NCBI GenBank assembly: GCA_021129895.1
Contig: JAJOKL010000155.1
Span: 1-17,762, forward strand
Length of the DNA: 17,762 nucleotides
Direction: 5' to 3'
DNA from: Candidatus Bipolaricaulota bacterium
GTDB lineage: Bacteria > Bipolaricaulota > Bipolaricaulia > Bipolaricaulales > Bipolaricaulaceae
The notes beneath the pieces are model-generated. The model saw only the letters and a list, made by a program, of their open reading frames with translations, had not been told where the DNA came from and did not search any database. How positions within the stretch are numbered: the stretch's first letter is position 1; the number at the start of each line of letters is the position of its first letter. The position numbers and the translations under genes are program-made. Of this stretch, positions 6,347 to 13,693 are shown in pieces.

Positions 6347-7236
6347 CGGCGGATGTCCTCCCGCATCGCCTCCACCGCCTCCCGGGCGTAATCGGGAAAG
6401 CGCCGTTCGGGGTCGGGCTTCTCCCGGTGGGCGCCGATGAGGGAGCGGGCCGCCGCCACCACCGCCCCGTTCCCGTCCCGGAAGGCCGCCGCCACGTCCT
6501 TTCCCCGTGCCCCCTGGGCACCGTACCCCGGCACCAGGAGGAACAGGGAGGGGAAGCGCCGCCTCACCTGGGCCAGGGCATCCCCCGCGGTGGCCCCCAC
6601 CACCCCCCCGATGGCGCTGTAGCCGCACGTCCCCACGAACCCCTCCCCCCAACGGGCCACCAGCTCCGCCACGCGGAGGTACAAAGGGTGACGCGTGACG
6701 GGTGACGCGTGACAGGAAAACCGTGACGGGCGAGAAAGATGGGGAAAGCCTTGGAGTTCGGGGGCGCTGGGGTTGGAGGTGCGGATGAGGACGAACAGGC
6801 CCTTTTTCCCCCGCTCCAGGTAGGGGAGAAAGGGGGAGATCGCGTCGGTGCCGAAGTACGGGTTGACGGTGATGAAGTCCGCCTCGAAATCCCCCTCGAA
6901 GTGGGCCACGGCGTATCGCGCGGCGGTGGAGCCGATATCGCCCCGCTTCACGTCCCCGATGACCAGGGCCCCCCGCCCGCGGATGTAGCGGAGGGTGTCC
7001 CGGTAGCAGGCCATCCCCTCCACCCCCAGGGCCTCGTAGTGGGCGATCTGGACCTTGTAGCAGGCCACGAGGTCCAGGGTGGCGTCCACGATCGCCCGGT
7101 TGAACCGGAGGTACGCCTCGGCGGGGGAGCCCGCGGCGGAGAGTAACCCCGGGGGAAGGAGTTCCGGGGTGGGATCGAGCCCCAGGCAGACCGGCCCCCG
7201 CGCCTCAACCGCCTCGTACAACCTGTCGATGATCAT
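6334..7236 (-). CDS. pyrF: Orotidine 5'-phosphate decarboxylase PyrF (type 2) with an in-frame repeat insertion
   Basis: Decarboxylates OMP to UMP, the last step. 300 residues, consistent with the longer type 2 family. Catalytic motif GDVKRGDIGSTAARYA (94-109) with the Asp-Lys-Asp set; CLGLDPTPE (17-25); ADFITVNPYFGTDAISPFL (119-137); VLIRTSNPSAPELQ (149-162); LVPGYGAQG (234-242). Between the last two, residues about 163-184 (GFPHLSRPSRFSCHASPVTRHP) have no counterpart I recognise. Most of this stretch is encoded by a tandem 14-bp repeat and its flanks (6686-6730). The frame is kept and all catalytic residues remain, so the protein may still work. ATG at 7236 overlaps pyrC by 32 nt. Confidence 0.94.
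   Translation of the reverse strand: MIIDRLYEAVEARGPVCLGLDPTPELLPPGLLSAAGSPAEAYLRFNRAIVDATLDLVACYKVQIAHYEALGVEGMACYRDTLRYIRGRGALVIGDVKRGDIGSTAARYAVAHFEGDFEADFITVNPYFGTDAISPFLPYLERGKKGLFVLIRTSNPSAPELQGFPHLSRPSRFSCHASPVTRHPLYLRVAELVARWGEGFVGTCGYSAIGGVVGATAGDALAQVRRRFPSLFLLVPGYGAQGARGKDVAAAFRDGNGAVVAAARSLIGAHREKPDPERRFPDYAREAVEAMREDIRRWTR
6686..6730. repeat. Tandem 14-bp repeat (two exact copies, heptamer substructure) inside pyrF
   Basis: GGGTGACGCGTGAC occurs twice head to tail (6686-6699 and 6700-6713). Each copy is two related heptamers (GGGTGAC and GCGTGAC). A further partial unit, GTGACGGG, lies at 6723-6730 after a short AG-rich spacer. GTGAC heptamer arrays of this kind are known as dispersed short repeats in several bacterial genomes. 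Here it is within coding sequence, and its minus-strand translation is SCHASPVTRHP. Confidence 0.8.
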
Positions 7237-8437
7237 CGAAATCCCGTCCCTTCACCTTGCCGTCGAGGTAGATCACCTCCCCCCGGTGGACCGTGGCCCA
7301 CACCCTTCCCCGCAGCTTCCCGCCGAGGAGCGGGGTGTTGGTGCTCTTGGATAGGAAGTACCCTTCGTCCACGGTGAACTCCTCGTCCGAAAAGAGCACG
7401 ATATCCCCATCGTATCCCATGCGGATGAGGCCCTTCCTGAGCCCCAGGATCCGGGCCGGCCCCAGGGAGAGGCGGCGGGACAGCTCCCCCAAGGGGAGGA
7501 TCCCCGGGCGCACGAGCTCGGTGAAAAGCAGGGAGAAGGCGAGCTCGATCCCGGAGATGCCCGTGGCCCCGGCGGCCATGTCCGCCGGCGTGTGGGGGGC
7601 GTGATCTGTGGCGATGGCATCGATCACCCCGGCCCGCAGGGCCCTCACCAGGGCGGCCCTCGTCCCAGGATCGGGGAGGGGAGGGTTCACCGGGTAGTCC
7701 CCCCCGAGGCACAGGTGATGGGGGGTAACCTCGCAGCTCACCGGCAGCCCCTTCTCCTTCGCCCACGCCACCAGCTCCAGCGCCCCCCGGGTGCTCAGGT
7801 GCGCCAGGTGCAGGCGGCAGCCGGTGCGGCGGCAGAGCCACAGGTCCCGGGCCACCATGAGCTCCTCGGAGAGCCCGCGGTCCGGGAGCCCCGGGAACTC
7901 GCAGTGGGGGAAGATCACGCGATCCAGCCCGGCGGCCGCCCGGCAGGCGCGCCACATGAGCCCGTGATCCGCCACCCCCTTTCCATCGTCGGAGAAGGCC
8001 CACACGTAGGGGGCGAGGGCCTCCATGGGGGAGAGTTTCTCACCTTTGAGGCCCACGGTGATGGCCCCCACGGGGTAGGCCTCCACCAGTCCGATCTCCC
8101 GGGCCTTCGCCAGGAGGTAGCGGGCCACCTCGGGGGAGTCACAGACGGGGTCGGTGTTGGGCATGAGGGAGACGCAGGTGAACCCCCCGTGGGCCGCGGC
8201 CCGCGCCCCGGAGAGGAGGTCCTCCTTCTCGGGGAAGCCGGGGTCGCGGAAGTGGGTGTGGAGGTCCACGAAGGCCGGGAGCGCCGTCCTCCCCTCGCCG
8301 ACGAGGACGGGGACCCCGCGGGGAGCGGAGAGCCCTCGCCCCAGGGCGGAGATGGTCCCCTCCCGGATCAGAATATCGCCGACCCACTGGTGGTCGGCGT
8401 CCACGATGCGCACGTCCTTTATGAGCAGCGAGTTCAC
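7205..8437 (-). CDS. pyrC: Dihydroorotase PyrC, class I type
   Basis: Zinc amidohydrolase that cyclises carbamoyl aspartate to dihydroorotate. With the GTG at 8437 the protein has 410 residues, slightly short of the usual 420-430. Metal and substrate motifs: DLHTHFRDPG (58-67, His60 and His62), LMPNTDPVCDSPEV (91-104), WAFSDDGKGV (146-155), FPHCE (176-180, His178), LHLAHLSTRGALELV (209-223, His213), ATDHAPHTPADM (276-287, Asp278), and C-terminal GYDGDIVLFS (341-350). The GTG overlaps the pyrI stop (GTGA), with GGGGAG nine bases upstream. A longer frame exists upstream but would run into pyrI, so it was not used. The last 32 nt overlap pyrF. Confidence 0.95.
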   Translation of the reverse strand: MNSLLIKDVRIVDADHQWVGDILIREGTISALGRGLSAPRGVPVLVGEGRTALPAFVDLHTHFRDPGFPEKEDLLSGARAAAHGGFTCVSLMPNTDPVCDSPEVARYLLAKAREIGLVEAYPVGAITVGLKGEKLSPMEALAPYVWAFSDDGKGVADHGLMWRACRAAAGLDRVIFPHCEFPGLPDRGLSEELMVARDLWLCRRTGCRLHLAHLSTRGALELVAWAKEKGLPVSCEVTPHHLCLGGDYPVNPPLPDPGTRAALVRALRAGVIDAIATDHAPHTPADMAAGATGISGIELAFSLLFTELVRPGILPLGELSRRLSLGPARILGLRKGLIRMGYDGDIVLFSDEEFTVDEGYFLSKSTNTPLLGGKLRGRVWATVHRGEVIYLDGKVKGRDFDDHRQVVRGG

Positions 8438-8856
8438 ACCGTCACGTGCTCCCCGCAGTAGAAGCACCGGTACCTTTTGGCCTTCCTGTCCACCAAGGTG
8501 AAGATGGAAGGGGCATAGCTTTCCGTGGAGGTGATGCAGCGGGGGTTCTTGCAGCGGATGAGCCCCACCACCCGCTCCGGGAGCCCAGGCTTCACCTTGC
8601 GCACCACCCGTCCGCCCTCGATGTAGTTCACGGTGATGCCCGGATCCAGGAGGGCCAGCTTGGTGAGGTCGAGGTCCAGGGCCCCCGAGACCTTGATGAT
8701 GTCCTTCGTGCCGAGCTTGGTGCTGGGGACGTTCATGAGGAGCGCCACCGGGTATTCCCGGCCGGCCAGCCCCAGCTCCTCGAAGATGCGGAGCGCGCTG
8801 CCGGCCCGGATGTGGTCCAGGACTATGCCCACCTGGATCCGATCGACCTTCAGCAT
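8434..8856 (-). CDS. pyrI: Aspartate carbamoyltransferase regulatory subunit PyrI
   Basis: Zinc-containing nucleotide-binding partner of PyrB that mediates allosteric feedback by pyrimidine and purine nucleotides in the two-subunit enzyme. 140 residues. N-terminal allosteric domain begins MLKVDRIQVGIVLDHIRAGSALRIFEELGL, with VALLMNVPSTKLGTKDIIKV (37-56). The zinc domain has four cysteines: Cys102 and Cys107 (C-x4-C) and Cys131 and Cys134 (C-x2-C), in the same order as E. coli PyrI. Separate pyrB and pyrI are found in archaea and some bacteria; many bacteria lack pyrI. ATG follows the pyrB stop directly (TGAATG). Its presence predicts allosterically regulated ATCase here, and I saw no PyrR gene. 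Confidence 0.96.
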   Translation of the reverse strand: MLKVDRIQVGIVLDHIRAGSALRIFEELGLAGREYPVALLMNVPSTKLGTKDIIKVSGALDLDLTKLALLDPGITVNYIEGGRVVRKVKPGLPERVVGLIRCKNPRCITSTESYAPSIFTLVDRKAKRYRCFYCGEHVTV

Positions 8857-9819
8857 TCAGGCCACCCCCAACAGCCGGGCGATCAGCGCCATGCGCACGA
8901 ACATCCCCAGGCGTGCCTGCTGGAAGTAGACCGCCCGCTTGTCGCCGTCCACCTCGGGGACGATCTCCGTTACCCGGGGGAGGGGGTGCATGACGATGAG
9001 GTCATCCCTGGCCAGCCGAAGCCGCTCGGGGGTGAGGACGTAGAAATCCCGCAACCTGAGGTAATCCTCCTCGTTGAAGAACCTCTCCTTCTGGATCCGC
9101 GTCATGTAGAGGACATCCGCCTCCGCCAGGCCCTCCTCCATGCGGGTGGTCCCGCACAGCTCCACGTCCTCCCTCAGGGCCAACACCTCCTCCTTCACCT
9201 GCTCCGGGAGCCGGAGCTCCTCGGGGGAGATCAGGATGAACCGCGTGCCGGGGTAGCGGGCCAGGGCCTTGATCAGGGAGTGGACCGTGCGGCCATACTT
9301 GAGGTCGCCGCAGGTGGCCACCGTGAGCCCCTCCAGCCGCCCCTTGTAGGTGAGGATGGTGCACAGGTCCGTCAGGGTTTGGGTGGGGTGTTCGTGGGCC
9401 CCGTCCCCCCCGTTGATCAGGGGAACGGGCGAGTAAAGGGCGGCTAGCACGGCCGCCCCCTCCTTGGGATGGCGGAGCACGATGAGGTCGGCGTAGCCTC
9501 CCACGGTGCGGATGGTGTCCGCGAGCGTCTCCCCCTTGGCCACGGAGCTCGTCCTGGGGTCGGCCACGGTGATAACCCGCCCCCCCAGGCGCAACATGGC
9601 CGCCTCGAAGGAGAGGCGGGTGCGGGTGCTGGGCTCGTAGAACAGGGTGGCCATGAGCTTGCCGGAGCAGGAGGAGGAAAACGCGGCCGGATCGGCCATG
9701 ATCTCCTCGGCGAGGGTGAAAAGCTGTTGGTATTCCTCGGGGGAGAGGTCCAGGGCATCAACAAAATGCCGGCTCCGCGGAGCCGGCATACCTTCCAGCA
9801 CGTTACATTCCCGGTCCAT
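8857..9819 (-). CDS. pyrB: Aspartate carbamoyltransferase catalytic subunit PyrB
   Basis: Joins carbamoyl phosphate and aspartate to give carbamoyl aspartate, the first committed step. 320 residues from ATG 9819. Carbamoyl-phosphate motif FYEPSTRTRLSFEAAMLRLGG (about 60-80); SSVAKGETLADTIRTV (91-106); LINGGDGAHEHPTQTLTDL (about 133-151); GDLKYGRTVHSL; MHPLPRVTEI with the aspartate-site loop. The N-terminus is odd: residues 11-18 (MPAPRSRH) are encoded by a perfect 24-bp palindrome, and the family match begins only at HFVDALDLSPEE. An alternative ATG at 9789 lies inside that palindrome and has poor Shine-Dalgarno spacing. ATG 9819 has GAGGT six bases upstream, but both lie in a potential hairpin. 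pyrI follows immediately. Confidence 0.95.
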   Translation of the reverse strand: MDRECNVLEGMPAPRSRHFVDALDLSPEEYQQLFTLAEEIMADPAAFSSSCSGKLMATLFYEPSTRTRLSFEAAMLRLGGRVITVADPRTSSVAKGETLADTIRTVGGYADLIVLRHPKEGAAVLAALYSPVPLINGGDGAHEHPTQTLTDLCTILTYKGRLEGLTVATCGDLKYGRTVHSLIKALARYPGTRFILISPEELRLPEQVKEEVLALREDVELCGTTRMEEGLAEADVLYMTRIQKERFFNEEDYLRLRDFYVLTPERLRLARDDLIVMHPLPRVTEIVPEVDGDKRAVYFQQARLGMFVRMALIARLLGVA

Positions 9820-9826
9820 GCCGGGA
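9760..9826 (-). promoter_or_regulatory. Two hairpins at the pyrB start, candidate attenuator
   Basis: Hairpin 1 spans 9809-9826: TCCCGG, loop CATGGA, CCGGGA, with the pyrB ATG in the loop; an alternative GGTCC/GGACC pairing would cover the Shine-Dalgarno. Hairpin 2 is a perfect 24-bp palindrome at 9766-9789 (half-site ATGCCGGCTCCG), followed on the minus strand by TTTGTTG, which resembles an intrinsic terminator. It lies within the first codons of pyrB. Together they could couple pyrB translation to transcription past this point. No PyrR-type binding sequence was recognised. Function is inferred from structure only. Confidence 0.45.
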
Positions 9827-9866
9827 CCTCATGTTACCCCATAACCCACGGGGCGCAACCCCCTTC

Positions 9867-10691
9867 TCAGCGGACCCGATTCACCGCCTCCATGTACCGC
9901 TTCACCCGCTCGAGGTCCACCGGGTTCGTGGGGTCGCCGTCCCGCTTCAAGCTCGAGCCCACGATGGCCCCGTCCGCGTAGCGCAGGAATTTTTCGATAT
10001 TCTCGGCGGTGGTCCCCGATCCCATGAGCACGGGGCGCGTGGCCAGCTCCTTGGCGCGCTGGACCTTCTCCACGTCGGGGGCCGCCCCGGTCATCCTCCC
10101 CGACACGATGATGGCGTCGGCCCCGTAGAACTCGGTCCACTCGATGTGGGTCTCAAGATCGATCCCCGGGAAGCGCACGGAGTGTTTCTTGTCCACGTCG
10201 GCGAAGATCTTTATGTGCTCGGCGTAGAGCTCCTTCCTTTTGCGCAAAAGGTCCGCGGCGCAGCCGTGGTCGAATTCCCCGGTATCCCACACCTGGGCCC
10301 CGGTGAGGAGGCACACCCGGATGAATTTGGCCCCCGCGGCCACGGCGATGGCCAGGGTCACCACGCCCCCGTTGTGGACCACGTTGATCCCCACCGGGAC
10401 ATCGACCTCCTCCACCACGGCCCGGGCGGCCACCGCCTGGGCGGTCATCTCCTCCGGAGGGACGTCCCGCCCCACGTAGTAGGGCAGGTCCCACATGTTC
10501 TCCACCATGAGGCCGTCCACCCCGCCCCGGACCAGGGTGCGGGCGTCCTCCAGGGCCCGCTCGATGATGTAATCCATCCCGTAGCCGGTGTACCCCGGCG
10601 CCCCGGGGAGGGGCCAGAGGTGGATCATCCCGATCACCGGCTTCTCCACGCCGAAGATCTCCTTGAGGGAGCTGATGCGGATGCTCTCCAT
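9867..10691 (-). CDS. BtpA/SgcQ-family TIM-barrel protein (paralog 2)
   Basis: 274 residues from ATG 10691. Family motifs parallel those of the paralog at 2780-3565 but differ in detail: IGMIHLWPLPGAPGY (20-34), LMVENMWDLPYY (61-72), GINVVHNGG (101-109), FIRVCLLTGAQ (123-133), FADVDKKHSV (163-172), VSGRMTGAAP (196-205), and phosphate-gripper elements LMGSGTT (222-228) and AIVGSSLKRDG (242-252). A soluble barrel enzyme with a phosphorylated ligand is inferred; the reaction is unknown. Start choice: a TTG at 10715 follows GGAGGTGA with ideal 5-nt spacing and would add eight residues, whereas ATG 10691 has a weaker AGGA but already gives a full-length N-terminus. It lies between pfkB and pyrB, 29 nt from the former (5 nt if TTG is used) and 47 nt from the latter. 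Confidence 0.88.
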   Translation of the reverse strand: MESIRISSLKEIFGVEKPVIGMIHLWPLPGAPGYTGYGMDYIIERALEDARTLVRGGVDGLMVENMWDLPYYVGRDVPPEEMTAQAVAARAVVEEVDVPVGINVVHNGGVVTLAIAVAAGAKFIRVCLLTGAQVWDTGEFDHGCAADLLRKRKELYAEHIKIFADVDKKHSVRFPGIDLETHIEWTEFYGADAIIVSGRMTGAAPDVEKVQRAKELATRPVLMGSGTTAENIEKFLRYADGAIVGSSLKRDGDPTNPVDLERVKRYMEAVNRVR

Positions 10692-10720
10692 CCGTTCCTT
10701 CCACTCGGCTGCCAAGTGTT

Positions 10721-11722
10721 TCACCTCCCGTCCGTTTCTTCGCGCCAATGGAGCTGGACGAAGCGGTGCAATGCCCGCCGCTTGTCCTCCCCGGCCTCCA
10801 GCCGTTCCACCAGGGACAGCGCCGTGCCTACGGGAGGGGGGAACCCCGCTCCCTGGGGCATACTCGCTGCCAGGGTCCCGAGGAGGACTCCGAGGAGGGC
10901 CCGCAGGCGTGGTTCCCATCCCGCCAGCGTCCCGAGGATCGCCCCGGCGGCGAAGGCGTCCCCGGCACCGGTGGTGTCCGTCGCCTCCACCTCCGGCGCG
11001 GGCACCCTGACCGCCTCCCCGCCGGCGCGGACGAGACATCCCCCTGGCCCCAGCTTGAGGATCACCTCCCCACCGGGGACCAACTCGGAGAGCCTTTCCA
11101 GCAAAACCTCCGGGGGTCCTTCCCCCACCAGGCGCTTCGCCTCCTCCAGGTTCGGGAGAAAGAGGGTCGCCTCGGCACAGGCGGAGACCAAGGCCTCCTT
11201 GGCGAATTCCGTGGCGCACCACCCGGGATCCAGGCTCACGGGGATCCCCCGCGCCGTCGCCTCCCGCAGGGCCCTCCAAGCTGCCTTCTCTTGCGGTCCC
11301 TCGAGGAAGGCGTAGCCCGAGAGGTGCAGCCAATCGACCCCGGCAAGCCATCCCTCCCCGATCCCCTCCCACCGGAGGTGCGAGCTGACCCCCCGGGCGC
11401 CGAACATGGTGCGCTCCCCATCGGGCTCGATCACGAGCAGGAACATCCCGGTGCTCGCGGAGACGCGCTGTATCCACTGGGTGGGAATCCCCCGGCGCTT
11501 CAGCTCGCCCAGGGCCCACTCGCCCCAAGGGTCCTCTCCCACACAGGCGGCCAGGCGCACCTCGGCCCCGCAGGCCACAAGCCAACAGGCGGTGCCGGTG
11601 GCTGAGCCCCCGAGGGAGGGGACGGGCTCCCGGCCCACCGCCTCCCCGCCGCGGGGCGGGAGGCGGTCCACGGCCAGTGTAAGGTCCACGTTGATGTCGC
11701 CGAGGACGGCGATGCGGGGCAT
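10721..11722 (-). CDS. PfkB-family carbohydrate/nucleoside kinase
   Basis: Ribokinase-fold kinase, 333 residues. N-terminal AVLGDINVDLTLAVDRLP (5-22) carries the substrate-contacting Asp; GGSATGTACWLVACGAEV (38-55) is the glycine-rich substrate loop; DTTGAGDAFAAGAIL (249-263) is the anion hole with catalytic Asp255. The substrate cannot be read from these motifs: ribose, nucleosides (including pseudouridine), tagatose-type sugars and others are used within the family. Context argues for a nucleoside or a pentose derived from one, since the gene follows directly (10-nt gap) the second permease of a nucleoside-type importer and precedes a BtpA gene and the pyrimidine cluster. Start ATG 11722; GGGAGTGA about ten bases upstream is the best Shine-Dalgarno. 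Confidence 0.9.
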   Translation of the reverse strand: MPRIAVLGDINVDLTLAVDRLPPRGGEAVGREPVPSLGGSATGTACWLVACGAEVRLAACVGEDPWGEWALGELKRRGIPTQWIQRVSASTGMFLLVIEPDGERTMFGARGVSSHLRWEGIGEGWLAGVDWLHLSGYAFLEGPQEKAAWRALREATARGIPVSLDPGWCATEFAKEALVSACAEATLFLPNLEEAKRLVGEGPPEVLLERLSELVPGGEVILKLGPGGCLVRAGGEAVRVPAPEVEATDTTGAGDAFAAGAILGTLAGWEPRLRALLGVLLGTLAASMPQGAGFPPPVGTALSLVERLEAGEDKRRALHRFVQLHWREETDGR

Positions 11723-11732
11723 TCCCCCGGCC

Positions 11733-12632
11733 TCACTCCCGGCGGTAGGGGACCCCCAGGGCCTTGGGGAACCGCACCCGGCCGATCACCCCCGTCACCA
11801 CGAGCAGCGTGACGATATAGGGGATCATGGAGACGAACTGCCAGGGGATCGCCTCCTTTACCCCGGGGATGTTGGCGATCCAGGTGGCGAGGGAGTCGAA
11901 GAACCCAAAGATGAACCCCCCTGCCAAGGTGAGGATGGGACGGAGCCCCGAGAAGACCACCGTGGCCAGGGCGATGAAGCCGCGCCCGGCGGCCATCTCC
12001 TTGGTGACCGCGCCCATCCACGAGATGGACATGTAGGCCCCGGCGAGTCCGGCGAGGGCAGCGCCGAAGGTGGTGGCGAGCAGCCTCACGAGCTCCACCG
12101 GCACCCCCGCCACATCGGCCGCCTCGGGGTTCTCCCCCACCGCCCGCACCCACAGCCCCGCCCGGGTGCGGTTGAGGAACCAGTGTATCGCGAAGGGCAT
12201 GACGAGCGCCAGGAACACGATGGGGCTGAGGCCTCCCACCGGCGTCTGGATAGCGGGGAGGCGCACGTCCCGGGGTACGTCGTGGAACGCTGGGGTCCCC
12301 AGGGCCCGGAGGCCGAAGGCCACGAACCCCAAGGCAAACAGGTTTATCCCCACCCCGGTGATGAGTTGATTCCCCTTCCAGTAAGCGTTTATGAGGCCGA
12401 AGAAGAGGCCCACCACCGCGCCCGTCCCGATCCCCACCAAGAGCCCCAGCGGCCAGCCTCCGGCCTCGGCCCCCAGTGCCCCCGTGAACGCAGAGAGTAG
12501 GAGGATCCCCTCCAGACCGATGTTGAACAGGCCGGCCCGCTCCCCCACCACCTCCCCGGCGGCGGTGAGGGTGATGGGCACCATGGCGTGGAGCGAGAGG
12601 AACAGGATGCTCCAGAAATGGTCCAACGTCAT
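11733..12632 (-). CDS. Nucleoside-type ABC transporter permease (second subunit)
   Basis: 299-residue inner-membrane permease of the BPD_transp_2 family, like NupQ/YufQ in BMP-dependent importers. Hallmarks: GERAGLFNIGLEGILLLSAFTGAL (30-53, shared by this permease family), GLFFGLINAYWKGNQLITGVGINLFALGF, and the cytoplasmic coupling stretch RAGLWVRAVGENPEAADVAGVPV (about 157-179), which contacts the ATPase. Multiple hydrophobic segments cover most of the chain, and the tail ends RFPKALGVPYRRE. Its ATG overlaps the stop of the first permease (ATGA), so the two are translationally coupled and probably form a heterodimer. pfkB follows after 10 nt. Confidence 0.92.
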   Translation of the reverse strand: MTLDHFWSILFLSLHAMVPITLTAAGEVVGERAGLFNIGLEGILLLSAFTGALGAEAGGWPLGLLVGIGTGAVVGLFFGLINAYWKGNQLITGVGINLFALGFVAFGLRALGTPAFHDVPRDVRLPAIQTPVGGLSPIVFLALVMPFAIHWFLNRTRAGLWVRAVGENPEAADVAGVPVELVRLLATTFGAALAGLAGAYMSISWMGAVTKEMAAGRGFIALATVVFSGLRPILTLAGGFIFGFFDSLATWIANIPGVKEAIPWQFVSMIPYIVTLLVVTGVIGRVRFPKALGVPYRRE

Positions 12633-13693
12633 CGCTCACCCCCGAGCTCCACCCTGCGGCGTCGGAAGCCCCGGAAGATCCGCAGGAGCTCCGGCAACGC
12701 CAGCGCAAGGACGATCACCCCCTGCACCATCCGCACCATCTCCAGGGGGATCCCCGCGAAGAGCTGCATCACCCGGGCGCCGCTTTGCAACCCCCCGTAG
12801 AAGATGGCGGCGAAGATGATCCCCAGGGGGTGATTCCTGCCGATCATCGCCACCCCGATCCCGTCGAACCCCAGGTTGGAGATCTTGGGGAGGCCGGAGA
12901 AGACGGCGTAGGACGGGGGGCGTCCCAGGGACTGGGTGGCCCCGGCGAGGCCCGCGGTGATACCCCCGAGCAGGAACACCAACACGATCACCTTCGCGCT
13001 CCGCACGCCCCCGTACCGCGCGGCATCGGGGTTGGCACCGGCGGCCCGCATCTCGTATCCCGTCACGGTGTACCGCAGGAGGAAGTAGACCAGGAGCGCC
13101 ACGGCCACGGCGAGGAAGATGGCGTAGGAGAGGTCGGTGCCCCGCACCAGCGTGGGGAAACGCGACGGGGGGAGAACGGTGATGGTCTTCTCCGCCCGGT
13201 AGGGATCGACGAGCACGTTGGCCACCAACCAGAACGCGAGGAATCGGCTGATCCAGTTGAACATGATGGTGGAGATCACCTCGGAGACCCCACGGGTCGC
13301 CCTGAGCCCCGAGGGAACGAGCGCCCACAGGGCCCCCGCCGCCCCCGCGAACGCGAGGGCCACCAGGAGGTGGAGCACCGGGGGGAGCCGGAAGAGGCTC
13401 GCCGCCACCGCCGCCAGGGCCCCGAGGTACATCTGCCCCTCGGCCCCGATGTTGAACAGCCCGGCCCGGGCGGCCACCGCGAACGTGAGGGCGGTGAGGA
13501 TCAGGGGCGTGGCGTTGGCGAGCGCACCGGAGAACCCGTAGAGGTCCTTGAAGCTCGCCTCGAACAGCGCGATGTACGCGGATATGGGGGAGTATCCCCA
13601 CGCCTTGAGGATGAGCCCCGCCACGACGAGCCCGATGATGGCGGCGAGGATCGACTCGGCCACCGAGCGGAGCGTGTCGTAGACCCGTTTCAT
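12629..13693 (-). CDS. Nucleoside-type ABC transporter permease (first subunit)
   Basis: 354-residue permease of the BPD_transp_2 family, like NupP/YufP. It starts MKRVYDTLRSVAESILAAIIGLVVAGLILKAWG, a typical first membrane segment. Family stretches: ATPLILTALTFAVAARAGLFNIGAEGQMYLGALAAV (61-96), TRGVSEVISTIMFNWIS (133-149), and RAAGANPDAARYGGVRSAKV in the ATPase-coupling region. The open frame continues upstream through the ATPase gene, but ATG 13693 overlaps the ATPase stop (ATGA) and has GGGAGGA eight bases upstream, so I placed the start there. It probably pairs with the product of 11733-12632. Confidence 0.92.
   Translation of the reverse strand: MKRVYDTLRSVAESILAAIIGLVVAGLILKAWGYSPISAYIALFEASFKDLYGFSGALANATPLILTALTFAVAARAGLFNIGAEGQMYLGALAAVAASLFRLPPVLHLLVALAFAGAAGALWALVPSGLRATRGVSEVISTIMFNWISRFLAFWLVANVLVDPYRAEKTITVLPPSRFPTLVRGTDLSYAIFLAVAVALLVYFLLRYTVTGYEMRAAGANPDAARYGGVRSAKVIVLVFLLGGITAGLAGATQSLGRPPSYAVFSGLPKISNLGFDGIGVAMIGRNHPLGIIFAAIFYGGLQSGARVMQLFAGIPLEMVRMVQGVIVLALALPELLRIFRGFRRRRVELGGER

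Noticed and set aside
9820..9866. PyrR-binding attenuator in the pyrB leader
   Set aside because: No sequence resembling the PyrR anti-antiterminator loop consensus is present, and no pyrR gene is in the window.
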